Shown: piece by piece, positions 1-11,241 of the stretch
Numbering within the stretch: the stretch's first letter is position 1
Layout: every line of letters begins with the position of its first letter
Assembly: GCA_935421135.1 (NCBI GenBank)
Contig: OW285197.1
Coordinates: 11,971,223-12,035,222, forward strand
Direction of reading: 5' to 3'
Length of the DNA: 64,000 bases
From: Bugulina stolonifera
Taxonomy: Eukaryota > Bryozoa > Gymnolaemata > Cheilostomatida > Bugulidae
The notes under the pieces: model-generated
The model's input: the letters and a program-made list of their open reading frames with translations, nothing else
What the model was told of the DNA's origin: nothing
Database searches by the model: none
Translations under genes and position numbers: made by a program

Positions 1-3000
1 ATACGGTTTGTCGTACCATTACACTATTCATCTATTGTGCTAAAATAAAATTTAATAAGCTTGTTAGGCTTAGAAGATATCATCAACTGTCTACCTTCTC
101 TGAGCGGAAAGCATCACAGATATACTAAGACGGTTGATAGAAGCCATATTCACCAATGGCACCCATCCAGCTTTTTTGCATAAGCCTGTTTGACAAAGAG
201 GTAATGAACTTGCTAGTCACAAGTTTCTAGTAGGACCCCAGACCAATATGACTTCTCGATATTAATATTTTGGGAATCTGTAAATTCAATAACAACCAAC
301 TACAGACTAGTGACAGTGAAACCGTAAATAATCGTTCTAGATGGGCCTAGTCTGATTTCTAAACACAGTATTATAGCTTTGATAACAGACATATGAAAGG
401 CTATTGTTGCATTATTCCTGACACTGCTAACGGCTTGGTCGTGTGTGCTGAAAGTTGACAAACGTGACATTAGCCTAAGCTTACAACTAGACATGTGGCT
501 GTCAACCCATAGGCTACTACATGGAAAATAGAATTCAAAACCTAAAATCTTATTGGATGATGGGCCACCAAGATGCTGCACACGCATTTCTTGGTGGGTC
601 TCAGTGCATGTGCAACGGCTACCAACCGACTCCAAACAAGACCAAATACAGCTTACATAAAAACTGTCTTTGAGCTCTGGGTGTGTTCAAAATTAAACCT
701 AGTCGATTGGACAGGTCAGGTTCCTGTGCGCACTCAGTTCAACAGCGGGCGAATCACTTTTCTCACTATTGTCTAAAAGTCTGTTGAGCTGATATTTTCT
801 TTTGAGTGAAACATGGAGAAGCCTGATTCCTTATCCTAGTCATTTATTTTAAGCTATACATGTAGCAGTGGGTTCCACCGCTTTTATTTTTGCTAACGTT
901 GTTGCGCAATTTTGCTGCAACATGATAAATAATGATCCTCTTATGCTATGAGGTGCAGTTATTATCATTATTAAGTGTAATTATAGACCTACATAGTGTA
1001 GTTATTCGGCATGATCATAGTGTAGTTATTATTATGATATGATCAGTGGTTATCAAATTAATTTGGTGGAACAATACATTCTTGATATGGTTGGAATGGG
1101 TGTGCTTGGCCCATTGGCTATCAAGATATTAGTGGAAAATACATGTGTCAATATGAATATGTTATCAAATTATCGTACTCGGAGATTAAGTGTCTATGCA
1201 TCAGTTACTGCTAAATCTCATTAGGAGTCAATAAATGAAATATAGTACAGTAACAGAATAGCAGCATACCTATCGTAAATTGGGCTACTAGTCAGAAACT
1301 AGGCCTATATGTTTTTCTGTATTTAATGTTTCGATTTAGAGCTTTGGGAACCAACTAGATAGTAAATACTAAACAACTTGCAGTATAAAGTTGTGGTAGT
1401 TCAGTGCACATTAACTCTAGACTGCTTCTCACCCATATGTGTGACTGGGCGGGTTTTCTCACACTGGTAAACAGCAAGTTTGCCAAATTTGTCTAATGCT
1501 TTTTTATCTCTCATTATAAACTGCTTTCATTCATTTTTCACACCTCTACCCACATTTGGGCTCCCTCTCATTTTCACAAGAAGAGCCCGGTGAGTTGAAA
1601 ACTATCAGATACTGTCCAACTCCAGAAACCGGAACGAGCTGCATCTTATGCCGGCCAGCATTATTTTAGAATTCATTTTTTTCAGTTCTTGTGCACAGCG
1701 CACTATTTTACATCTAATGGGAGTGTTGTTGGTTGAATTGGCACAGTTGATGAAATAGGAAGTAAGCAGTAACTATTGGTTACGTAAACTGTTTCATGAT
1801 GGTTTGGCTATTTATTATACGTTGTCAAATTTGACAGATGACTAATACTATTTAGTTAATATGCCGCTATAAGTTGTACATAACTGTGTAAAGGTCAACA
1901 TTAGTTTTTAAGAGACCCCAATACTGATGACTGAATAGTATGAGCGTAATGTCACTTTATATCTTGACTTTGGTAGGCTCTATAAAATAACTCTTTTACA
2001 ACACCATAACAATAAAGGTAGGCACTTGTAGATACGTGATTACATAATAAGTGCACAGTGCAACAATAAAGAAGCTACAGTTGTTTGGATATATGTGGGT
2101 TGGGGGTAGTAAAGAGGTAAAACTTCAAACGCAGGCGTTGTCTATGGTAACCTGTCTTTTTTGACGATGTTGGAAAGACAAAATACTTGCAGAGTCACTT
2201 AAATGTTTAGGTATATTTTCGCTACTGGATGTCAATAATGACTTGAATCTGTCTGCATTCAGAAAATAATCATTTTATGAGTCATAGTGATACGCCTAGG
2301 CCTGCACACAATACATAACAGACTAGTAAACCTGTAGCTTGCATAATCTCAAAATTAGCTTACGTAGGTAAAGCAATGTGCATGCTATAATAAGCATTAT
2401 TAGGGATAATACTATATTGATATGGTTAAATATTTGGTAATTATTAGGTATCACTCTAGCAGTGTCTAATATACATTGACACTGGGTAGGCTGCATTATA
2501 GCCTATACATTAGTAGGTTGATGATGTATAATGTTTTACCATAATAATATAACACACAAGTAATATCTTGCTACTGAATGCTGAGTCTTCAATTTTATTG
2601 TACTTAGGCAATTATTTTATCCTAGACGCCATTCATGAATCTACCATAAGAATAATACAAATCTGCACCGTATATCCATAATCTTTGAAAATTTCACATT
2701 CATAGTGTGGTACAAAGTCGGCATAGTACAGGCCATTACCTAACATGGGCCATATTTGTTGCAGTCTAGAGACTCAGTAGTTACATTATGGTATGCTAGA
2801 CTGTCAGTACTGACCCTGGACTGCCAGATATTAAATGATGATAGTTTGGAATACCTCAAGTACATGTATGTTTACAAACTGTTCTTGTCATGTCATCACA
2901 TATAGACTAGCTAGAAATAGCCAAACCAATGCATTATAAGGACCATAGTCAAGCACACAGTAGAGATTTGAATTAGAACGCAGAATTTTCAGTAATATTT

Positions 3001-3628
3001 TTATTTATTTATTTTTATTCATCAATTGGTTAAGCGACAGAAATTTTTCTTATGGGTAATCTATCTGGGGACAATATGGAAGTTATAATTAAATTCCTAC
3101 AATTGTGATTGTTTTTAATTAGTCTGTATAGGGTTGATTGATTGATAGATTTATCAGCTTATTGTCGTGGTCTAAAGTGCTACAGGCCAGGTTAGCCTCA
3201 GAAATAGCCCCTGGAAGCCTACCCAGCCCACAGTTTTGACCTAAAACTGAGCTTTTTGGGCATTGGATAAAGTTCATAGTCTCAAACTATGTCCAATAGT
3301 CCAAACAATACAGCTTCTCTATGCCTGGAGCTGGTCCAGGATGATGGATTGAAAGATGTAATGTAATAATAATGTGGGACACATTCTAGAAAGGGCAGTG
3401 AGTTAATGGCCTAACAGTATCAGACAGGTGTTACTATATTATGTTATTACGCTCACAAATTTTTGTGAAGTGACTATCTATCGGTGTTACTATTAGCGTT
3501 GACCTCTGGTGATGTTTATTTTGGCACAAATCATAGAATCATATGGCACAAACTAGGATTTTCCATGCAATATAAACACTGACTCATACAAATAAAAACA
3601 CACTTAGGGCGAGAGGATAACTTCTAGA
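1..3628. other. intergenic, no gene recognised
   Basis: AT-rich sequence with only short open frames. None shows splice-compatible ends, family motifs or coding-like composition. I see no RNA gene, and only scattered TACATGTA and TAGGCCTA words. The far end abuts the left target duplication of the hAT-like element. Confidence 0.5.
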
Positions 3629-3636
3629 CTTATTTG
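3629..3636. repeat. left target-site duplication of hAT-like element
   Basis: CTTATTTG, identical to 11234-11241, directly outside the TAGTGCTG end. Confidence 0.6.
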
Positions 3637-3920
3637 TAGTGCTGCACGGTGTTTCGGTTTCATTCAGTTTTTCAGTTTTTTTCCCTTCGGTTCAAAAACC
3701 GCCAAAATTTAAAATAAAAACCGACACCGAATGCGGCGGTGCGGTTTTATTCGGTTTTAAAAGTCGCACCGAACTCATCCCACAATTCCGCCGCCGCATC
3801 CGTTTCCGACATGCGCCGTGTTGTATGCGCGTACAGACAAGCGCGTGCACCCAGGAGTTGTCTCCTCTATGGCGTCACTGCAATCACACAACTGCGGATA
3901 GCGCTGGATTCGGGAATCTA
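3637..3920 (+). repeat. GC-richer 5' subterminal region of the hAT-like element
   Basis: Rich in CGGTTT/AACCG words (CGGTTTCATT, TTCGGTTC, AAAACCGCC, ACCGAA) and locally much more GC- and CpG-rich than the surrounding DNA. Open frames of 95 and 60 codons here simply follow the base composition. Such motif-dense ends often act as transposase binding regions in hAT elements, which is an inference here. Confidence 0.4.
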
Positions 3921-4618
3921 GTCTAACTAGTAATAGCCATCCTTGCCATTCGTATTTCCTACAATCACTGGGTTATGTTGTCATCCGCTGGGTTTTTGTT
4001 TTGGTTTTCATCGGTGATCATGACTAATAAAATATTATTAGCCTAATGATATTAGTTTCATTATAATTATATACATCTATATTTTTATATAATTGTGTTG
4101 TATACTTAGTGAATTTAATTTATTCCAATTAGTTGACCAATGCAACATCGTACTCTGAACGTAAAGACGAGTTAATGATGATGTTCATATGATATTTCAT
4201 TTGAAGTGCATATGATATAAAATAATTTAATATTAAATATATATAAAATAGAAATAATTAATAATATAATTGAACAAATGTAAAAATTGTGTGAACTTTT
4301 ATTTTCGATTTATTTTGCATAAAAACTTAGAGAATGATCATTTCACAAATCGTCGATAACAAGTTATTAATAAATAATATCAAATCAATAAATGCTATGC
4401 TCGTAAGTTGTTGCAATAATTGTATAAATAATATTATAATAATAGGCCTAATAATTATTGTAATGAGCATAATTTATAATATATTGATTTGATATTAATA
4501 CATTATTATAATTATATTGAATAATGATATTAATATTCTATTGCATATAATAATTTTCTGTTCATTTCTTTGGATTGGACTAAACTTATTATTATTATCA
4601 TTATATAATCATCAAGTT

Positions 4619-4713
4619 AGTTACTAGTTAATGCATAATGATAGTCGATAGATAGACTGATAGAGTGACTTGATCAGTCTGTCTATCTATCGACTATGTA
4701 TTAGCTAGTAACT
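4619..4713. repeat. imperfect palindrome
   Basis: Arms starting AGTTACTAG and ending CTAGTAACT share the long common segment GTCGATAGATAGAC, giving a hairpin of roughly 40-bp arms with small bulges. It directly abuts a second, perfect palindrome, inside a very AT-rich stretch (about 4.0-4.98 kb). Confidence 0.75.
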
Positions 4714-4750
4714 AAGTAAAAACTTTGACTCTGAGTCAAAGTTTTTACTT
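4714..4750. repeat. perfect 37-bp palindrome
   Basis: An 18-base arm (AAGTAAAAACTTTGACTC), a one-base centre T and the exact reverse complement of the arm. It starts at the base after the preceding palindrome ends. Confidence 0.9.
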
Positions 4751-4978
4751 TCCTTGCTTTCCAGTTTTACTGTAGATTGAAACGACAGTACTTGTGTAAT
4801 TTAATTAATATTATTTGTTTATTGTAAATTTGTTGGAGTACTCCTTGGTTGAATGAAATAACAATTTTTGCGACAGTTACAGTAAAAATGATAACAATTT
4901 TAATATATTTATATTATTTTATAATAATTATAATAATAATTATTATTTATATATGTATAGGCCAAACTGCACTGTTAT

Positions 4979-6470
4979 TAGATTGAAATGAATAAAATTT
5001 TGTCCAATAGTAACGAATAACTATAGCTGAAATCATTCAGAGATGTTTGTAAGTTTTATTTCGGAAACTCAAGTTGCCATGGCCAACTCTTAGCTGTGAC
5101 TCTTCAAGTTACAAGTCACTCCTTTTTAGTCACTATGACTAATAAAAACTTTTCGGTTATAAGTTAAATATTTACATGTCCCCAGAAACTCAAGTTTCTA
5201 TCAAGCTATCAAAGTTAACTTAAACTACAAGCAAGCTACTGGCTACAGTTTAGTTCTTTTCTTGTTCGACTAGCATGACTTTTTTTATAGAGTTATTGGG
5301 CTATTGTAATTGTTCAGGTTTTGGCGATGTATTGGTTAGGAAAAGATGTCAAATTTCCAAGCAAAATGTCACTATTTTAGTTTAAAATGCAGAGATGCCA
5401 GACTCAAGTTAAAGACTCTCACTCGAGTTAATTCAAGCAACATTTTATGGCTTATTACAAAGGCTGGTAACTTGAATACACAGCTGTCAAAAACTTGTAA
5501 CTTGAATTGTAATTCAATTATGGCTATGATCAAAGACTCACACATCATTATGTTGAAATATTCAATAACTCCGAGTTTTCATTGGGCAGCTGTGAATTGT
5601 AATGAATAGAAATATCCACAGCTATAACCACCAACCACAACCACAATTATAAGACATTTTACACTAAAACTGTGACATTTTGCTTTGAAATTTGAACTTC
5701 CTACAACTTTTCCTAACAAAATTTCACCATAAGCTAAACCATAACCCAAAAACTCTATAAAAATACTCGAGTTTAACAAGCAAAGAATTGAATTGAAACT
5801 TGCTTGTAGTTAACTTGGATAACTTGACAAAACCTTGAGTTTCTGGGGACATGTAAGTATTTAACTTGTAACTTGAAAGTTTTGATCTGTCACTGAAAGA
5901 ATTGACTTGTAACTTGAAGAGTCACAACTAAGAGTTGGCGATGGAAACTTGAGTTTCCAAAATAAAACTTGCACACATCTCTGTTAAAATGTGCTATAAT
6001 TGTGATCACAATTGTGATTATAACTGTGGTTATCTCTTTTCATTGCAATTTACAGCTGCCCAATGAAAACTAAACTGTTATTAGATTAAAATAAATAAAA
6101 TTTTGTACAATAGTAACAAATAACGATAGCTGAAATCATTCAGAGATGTTTGCAAGTTTTATTTTGGAAACCCAAGTTGCCACGGCCAACCCTTAGTTGT
6201 GACTCTTTGAGTTACGAGTCAATTCTTTTTAGTAACTAATCAAAACTTCAAGTTACAAATATTTACATTTGCATGAGTTATTGAATATTGCAACATAATG
6301 ATGAGTTGAGTTAAGAGTCCTTGATCATAGCCATAAATAAATTACAATTCAAGTTTTATGTGTTCAATATCTATATGTCCAAGTTACGAGTCCTTCTAAG
6401 AGGCCAAAAAATATTGCTTGAATTAACTCGAGTGAGAGTCTTTAACTCGAGACTGCCATTTCAGGAAATC
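4979..6470. repeat. nested fold-back (inverted repeat) complex
   Basis: Segment 4979-5250 recurs inverted at about 5795-5985 and again directly at about 6065-6285. Markers are CATTCAGAGATGTTTG, AACTCAAGTTGCCA and, in the first two, TTTCTGGGGACATGTAA or its complement. A second segment, 5385-5585, recurs inverted at about 6285-6460 (GAATTAACTCGAGTGAGAGTC against its complement). A third, 5573-5660, recurs inverted at 6000-6080 around the GGGCAGCTGT word. The DNA could fold into a large branched hairpin. It resembles a fold-back transposon or repeated self-insertion of a MITE. The open frames here are by-products of the repeats. Confidence 0.75.
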
Positions 6471-7609
6471 AAACATCAGCATGGATTTCAACTTGAGCTC
6501 CATGGCTGATGCCTCGATTGCGTACAATACTGTTCTGTTGTCAATGTTATAATACAGTGCTTATTGTTACGAATATTTCATTTAGATTCATTTATCATTT
6601 TGGTGTTTACCTGGATTGCTAAACTTGCATTGCCTTATATGGTGGACTTTAATTACATTGTAGTTTCCAAATGCCATTAATCCGTTCATGTTCAGCCCAA
6701 AACTAACAATAATACAAATATGCTTTCAATTACTGGCGAACTACATTTTTTCCACATGTCCACTTGAGTTATATTCATGGTGGCCAACCAAAATTTGTAA
6801 AAATGAGTCGAAAAATATAAAGATGAATGGAGCATGTTTAAGGAAAATGTTTCACAATAGTTGCTGAATAATGACTGCACAAATGGCTTGGTATAAAGTT
6901 TTCTATACTCCTGTACCAAACGGCATGGATGTTTTAAATAGTAGGATGTATTGTGTTTTTATCATTTAGCTTTAGATGAACTCCCTAATTTCATTAGATT
7001 GATGAAATGGATCCTGACTTTCTATCTGCATATATGATATGGTATTTTATTGCATTGTGATTGTGAATCAAGTTTACTAAAAAAGTTTGGGACATAAAAG
7101 ATGACAACTTCCTTGAAATTTAAACACTGCTTGGGCTTAAGCTAAGACAAATAGGCTATTTAATATTTATTGGCTGGCACAGCTCACTGTTACTGTAGCA
7201 AATAAATGAGTCCAGCTTCCACAAAATGTGTCATGTGTGACATGCATCCAGCTAGCAATAGTTTCTTTTGAATTGCATTTGTGGACTCATGCTCCTAGTT
7301 GGTCAGTGTGTACATGTATTTTATGGAAGATATTCTATTTTCATTTACATGTAAATACCAAGATAGCATTTCACTTGGTTCCTAAGTTGGGGTTACATAA
7401 CATTGCTGACTTCAACTAATTTGTTTTTTGGAAACAGTAGTCTAGTCGACTTATAACTGATATATCAAATAGGCTAGTCCTTACTTTCAATGATTAGTGA
7501 CCATGACTTTTTGTCCACATCCAGTAGGCCTAAGTAAATTGATCAACTCTTATATTACAACAGAGAACAGATACTTTCATTTCAATTCCACAGTGCAATA
7601 TAATTTCGA

Positions 7610-7945
7610 AAGTGAATATGCTATAGGCCTATTTTGTACCAACTTTGAACCCGCTCCATTACCATAGATGGTTCTTCGTTTGTGCAGCAAATGGACTGGA
7701 ATGCTCTACCTGCTTGTCATTCATTACTCATCCATTCATGTTTCTAGACTCCTAAACTGTTGAATTGTCTCTTATTGTAACAGACTAGAAACTTTGAACA
7801 AGTTTCTCAAGAAGGGTGGCACCGGAAGCTAGAACAGTTCTAGGTATTAAGGTATGTCTAAGCAAACTTGCACTGTCTGTCAAATTATTTGTTTCTCAAA
7901 GGAGTAGTTACTCAGCCCTGAGCTCGCAGATGTACTACCATGTCG
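7610..7945 (+). repeat. decayed repeat copy 1, possible non-LTR retrotransposon tail
   Basis: Runs from a CTATAGGCCTA word through TTTGAACCCG..CCATTACCATAG, GGACTGGAATGCTCTA and CTCAAGAAGGGTGGC to TTACTCAGCCCTGAGCTCGCAGAT. The same order recurs at 8255-8548. One frame reads MDWNALPA, and a later one ETLNKFLKKGG. These vaguely recall the D-W-N-x-L-P and S-F-K ends of CR1/L2-type reverse transcriptases, but the frame is broken, so that identity is tentative. Confidence 0.45.
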
Positions 7946-8254
7946 TGCTTGGGTAATTGATAGCATTGACTTTACCCTTTTTGTGGACATACAGTAAACC
8001 TGACCAGTTTTGTACTACTTAACCAACTTGTTTCTAAAAACAAGTGGCCCACTCCGTCCTGGGTAGGTAAATATACATGTAAATGCGCTGACTTCTCTTG
8101 CTTTGACCAACTTGTGACCATTTCTTTTCTGTACTCATTTAGCAACTAAACTTCACAATTTGTATTACTACTACTACTAGATAATTTAGCTTCCAATATG
8201 GTTCTTAGGAATTTGCGACTCGACTGTTCAAAAAAGACAGTTCAAAACGGGACG

Positions 8255-8548
8255 TTTCGAATGTGCTATAGGCCTACTTTGCACTAACTTTGAACCCGTT
8301 CCATTACCATAGGTGGTTCTTCATTTGTACAGCAATGGACTGGAATGCTCTATCTGCTTGTCGTTCATTACTCATTCATTCATGTTCCTAGACTCCCTAA
8401 ACGTTGAACAAGTTTCTCAAGAAGGGTGGCGCTGGAAGCTAGAAGAGATCTAGGTATGTCTAAACAAAGTTGCACTATCTTACCATAATCAAATTAATTA
8501 TTTGTGTCTCAAAGAGGTAGTTACTCAGCCCTGAGCTCGCAGATATAC
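8255..8548 (+). repeat. decayed repeat copy 2 of the 7610-7945 unit
   Basis: Direct repeat of 7610-7945 with point changes and small deletions. It shares TTTGAACCCGTTCCATTACC, the dWNaLP-like stretch and the CTCAGCCCTGAGCTCGCAGAT end. It runs straight into the 8.5-10.0 kb tandem repeat. Confidence 0.6.
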
Positions 8549-8549
8549 T

Positions 8550-10012
8550 ACCATGTACATGTACATGTACAGTAGTAGCATATTACAACCAAAATTATAC
8601 GACATATGTACATGTAGGTACAAAGCTTTGTAAAAATAACACACCCATCCTTTCTGGCAATACAGGTTCATTGTAGGCCTACAATGAATTAGCATTAGAA
8701 ATATTATACACACAATATCAGTGATGTAGGTAAATGACTGTATAATTTCTTGAGTGTAGTCGTTATTCAGTAGAATTTTCTGGATAACATCTGCTCATGG
8801 CATGCAGTCATAGTTCATTGCCTTCAATATCTCTAGTATGTACTCTTGTAGCTGCTGGCGCATTGCCAACAGGTTAGTTGGTTACTAGTAGGCATAGTTG
8901 GTTAGTCATGTGTGCACTAGAATAGCATGTGTTTGATCATCTTCGAGATAGTAAGTTAAATATGATTCAACAGCAATCATATTTGTCATATCATTTTGGT
9001 TGTAATATATGCTACTACATGTACATGACATGTACATAACATGACATGTACATGTAGTAGCATATTGATATTACAGCCAAAATGATATGACACATGTACA
9101 TGTAGGTGCAAAGCTTTGTAAAAATAACACACCCATCCTTTCTGGCAATACAGGTTCATTGTGGGCCTACAATGAATTAGCATTAGAAATATTATACACA
9201 CAACATCAGTGATGTAGGTAAATGACTGTATAATTTCTTGAGTGTAGTCGTTATTCAGTAGAATTTTCTGGATAACATCTGCTCATGGCATGCAGTCATA
9301 GTTCATTGCCTTCGATGTCTCTAGTATGTACTCTTGTAGCTGCTGGCGCATTGCCAACAGGTTAGTTGGTTACTAGTAGGCATAGTTAGTTAGTCATGTG
9401 TGCACTAGAATAGCATGTGTTTGATCATCTTCGAGATAGTAAGTTAAATATGATTCAACAGCAATCATATTTGTCATATGATTTTGGTTGTAATATATGC
9501 TACTACATGTACATGACATGACATGTACATGACATGTACATGTACATGTACATGTACATGTACATGTACATGTACATGTACATGTACATGTTGTAGCATA
9601 TTGATATTACAACCAAAATGATATGACACATGTACATGTAGGTGCAAAGCTTTGTAAAAATAACACATCCATCCTTTCTGGCAATATAGGTTCATTGTAC
9701 AATGAATTAGCATTAGAAATATTATACACACAATATCAGTGATGTAGGTAAATGATTGTATAATATCTTGAGTGTAGTCGTTATTCAGTAGAATTTTCTG
9801 GATAATATCTGCTCTGTGCTTGGCATACAGTCATAGTTTACTGCCTTCAATGTCTCTATTACATGTATGTACTCTTGTAGCTGCTGGTGCATTGCCAACA
9901 GGTTAGTTGGTTACTAGTAGGCCGAGTTAGTGATGTGTGCACTAGAATAGCATGTGTTTGATCATCTTCAGAGATAGTAAGTTAAATATGATTCAACAGC
10001 AATCATATTTGT
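8550..10012. repeat. three-copy tandem repeat (about 0.48-0.54 kb units)
   Basis: Three successive units each contain, in order, a TACATG-rich start, AGCATATT..TTACAACC (or CAGCC), GCAAAGCTTTGTAAAAATAAC, GTTCATTGT..ACAATGAATTAG, TTCAGTAGAATTTTCTGG, AGCTGCTGGCGCATTGCCAAC and GATTCAACAGCAATCATATT. The landmark TTTGTAAAAATAAC occurs near 8627, 9115 and 9650. Units 2 and 3 open with a hairpin: CATTTTGGTTGTAATAT on one arm, complementary to ATATTACAGCC/AACCAAAATG on the other, with TACATG repeats in the loop. Unit length differs mainly through expansion of that loop. Confidence 0.9.
9504..9592. repeat. (TACATG)n microsatellite in hairpin loop
   Basis: An uninterrupted run of ACATGT/TACATG hexamers in the third tandem unit, shorter in the first two. 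The hexamer is self-complementary in overlap, so the tract is itself palindromic. Minus-strand frames read it as HVHVHV, which is not evidence of a protein. Confidence 0.9.
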
Positions 10013-11233
10013 TTAGCCACTTACCATCACCTGTCAATCAAATTTGAGCATTTAGAAAATGCTGAAACTGCTAAGCAGCATTCAACCCACAGAGAGTTAC
10101 CCAAGCTAATCAAGTTGCACTTCATTTAGAGGGTAAAACTTAGAGCTTAACTATTTAAAATGGTCATATTCTTGATTCCAAACTTGACACTACTTTAATT
10201 ACAGTCCCGTAGGCCTACAAGTAAAAGGAGTCTTGTTGATATCCTTGCCCTTGCTGATGATGATGATGTAATGATGTATGTTGTGATCCAGTGACAGCAA
10301 TGAATACTACAGCAGCAGCACACAGTACAAAAAGAGAGCTCGGGTTTCTAGAAGTTATTTATCCTCGAATTCTTAAATCAGAAGACTTGCCATCTTGATG
10401 AAAATCCCATGAAAGAGAACTCCCACTCCCAACTCCCACTTCTGGCCACAGTAGCACTGTAAGATATGCTATAGCTGGTTGCAGATAACCTACTTTCTGT
10501 ATTCATCATATATTCACTATTTATTACCTGTAGATTAATTTTTGATATGTTATTTAGCTGGTTGCTGATAAACTAAGTTCAGTACTGTTTTGATAATATA
10601 TTATTTAGCTGGTCGCTAGTAACCTACTTCCTGCACTCATCATATTTAGTTATGTACCATTACTGTATCACCTGTATTTCCATTTCAATGTGGCTGATTG
10701 CTATACTACTTACTTTACAGATTGCATTGTCAGTTTTTGTGAATATTTTGGCTAGATGGGTTAGTTTCTAGTAAATAATAAAATACAAGTTGTAAACCAA
10801 AACAATAAATTCTTGTATCTATATTTTAGTAAATATAACTAATGTTGCAACCTGATCATACAGTATTATATGCTTCCTGCAAGTCCGACCACAGCTGAAC
10901 TTCTATAAATTCAAGTTTATGGTCAGGATTGGCTAGTTTGCCGCGTGAGTTGTCTTCTCTATAATGATTGGAATGAGAAGTGTGATAACTCCAAAATGCG
11001 TGATATACTTCGTACTGGAGTTGTCTGCTCTTTTCCGTATAGAATCAAGGGATGATAACTCCAAAAAAATTTAAATTTTCCTGCCATAATTACGGTTCGG
11101 TTCGGTTTTTTTTCATAAATAAAAAAAACCGAATTAAACCGAGGGTGAGAAGACAACTTCGGTTTCATTCAGTTTTTTGAAAAATCTTGCAAAAAAACTG
11201 AATGCACATGCAAATCAAAACCGCCCAGCACTA

Positions 11234-11241
11234 CTTATTTG
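11234..11241. repeat. right target-site duplication of hAT-like element
   Basis: CTTATTTG, identical to 3629-3636, directly outside the CAGCACTA end. Confidence 0.6.

Larger units (their letters stand above)
3637..11233. mobile_element. large non-autonomous hAT-like element (about 7.6 kb)
   Basis: The block starts TAGTGCTGCACGG and ends CCGCCCAGCACTA, so the outermost 8 bases are a perfect inverted repeat and the next ten are imperfect. It is flanked on both sides by the 8-bp direct repeat CTTATTTG (3629-3636 and 11234-11241). Eight-bp duplications and CAGTG/TAGTG-like ends are typical of the hAT superfamily. Both subterminal regions also carry the word TTCGGTTTCATTCAGTTTTT. The interior holds a palindrome cluster, a nested fold-back repeat, decayed LINE-like copies and a three-copy tandem repeat. 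No open frame resembles a hAT transposase, so mobility would have depended on another copy. A much smaller relative lies at 32373-32450. The alternative, two unrelated fragments sharing 8 flanking bases by chance, is unlikely but not excluded. Confidence 0.62.

Noticed and set aside
3639..3926. 95-codon plus-strand frame
   Set aside because: Falls in the GC-rich subterminal region of the hAT-like element, with composition-driven openness and no transposase motif.
5346..5779. Open frames inside the fold-back complex
   Set aside because: They mirror each other across the inverted repeat and contain no domain signal.
9474..9731. Minus-strand frame with HVHVHV run
   Set aside because: Product of the (TACATG)n microsatellite; sister copies of the repeat have different or shorter runs.
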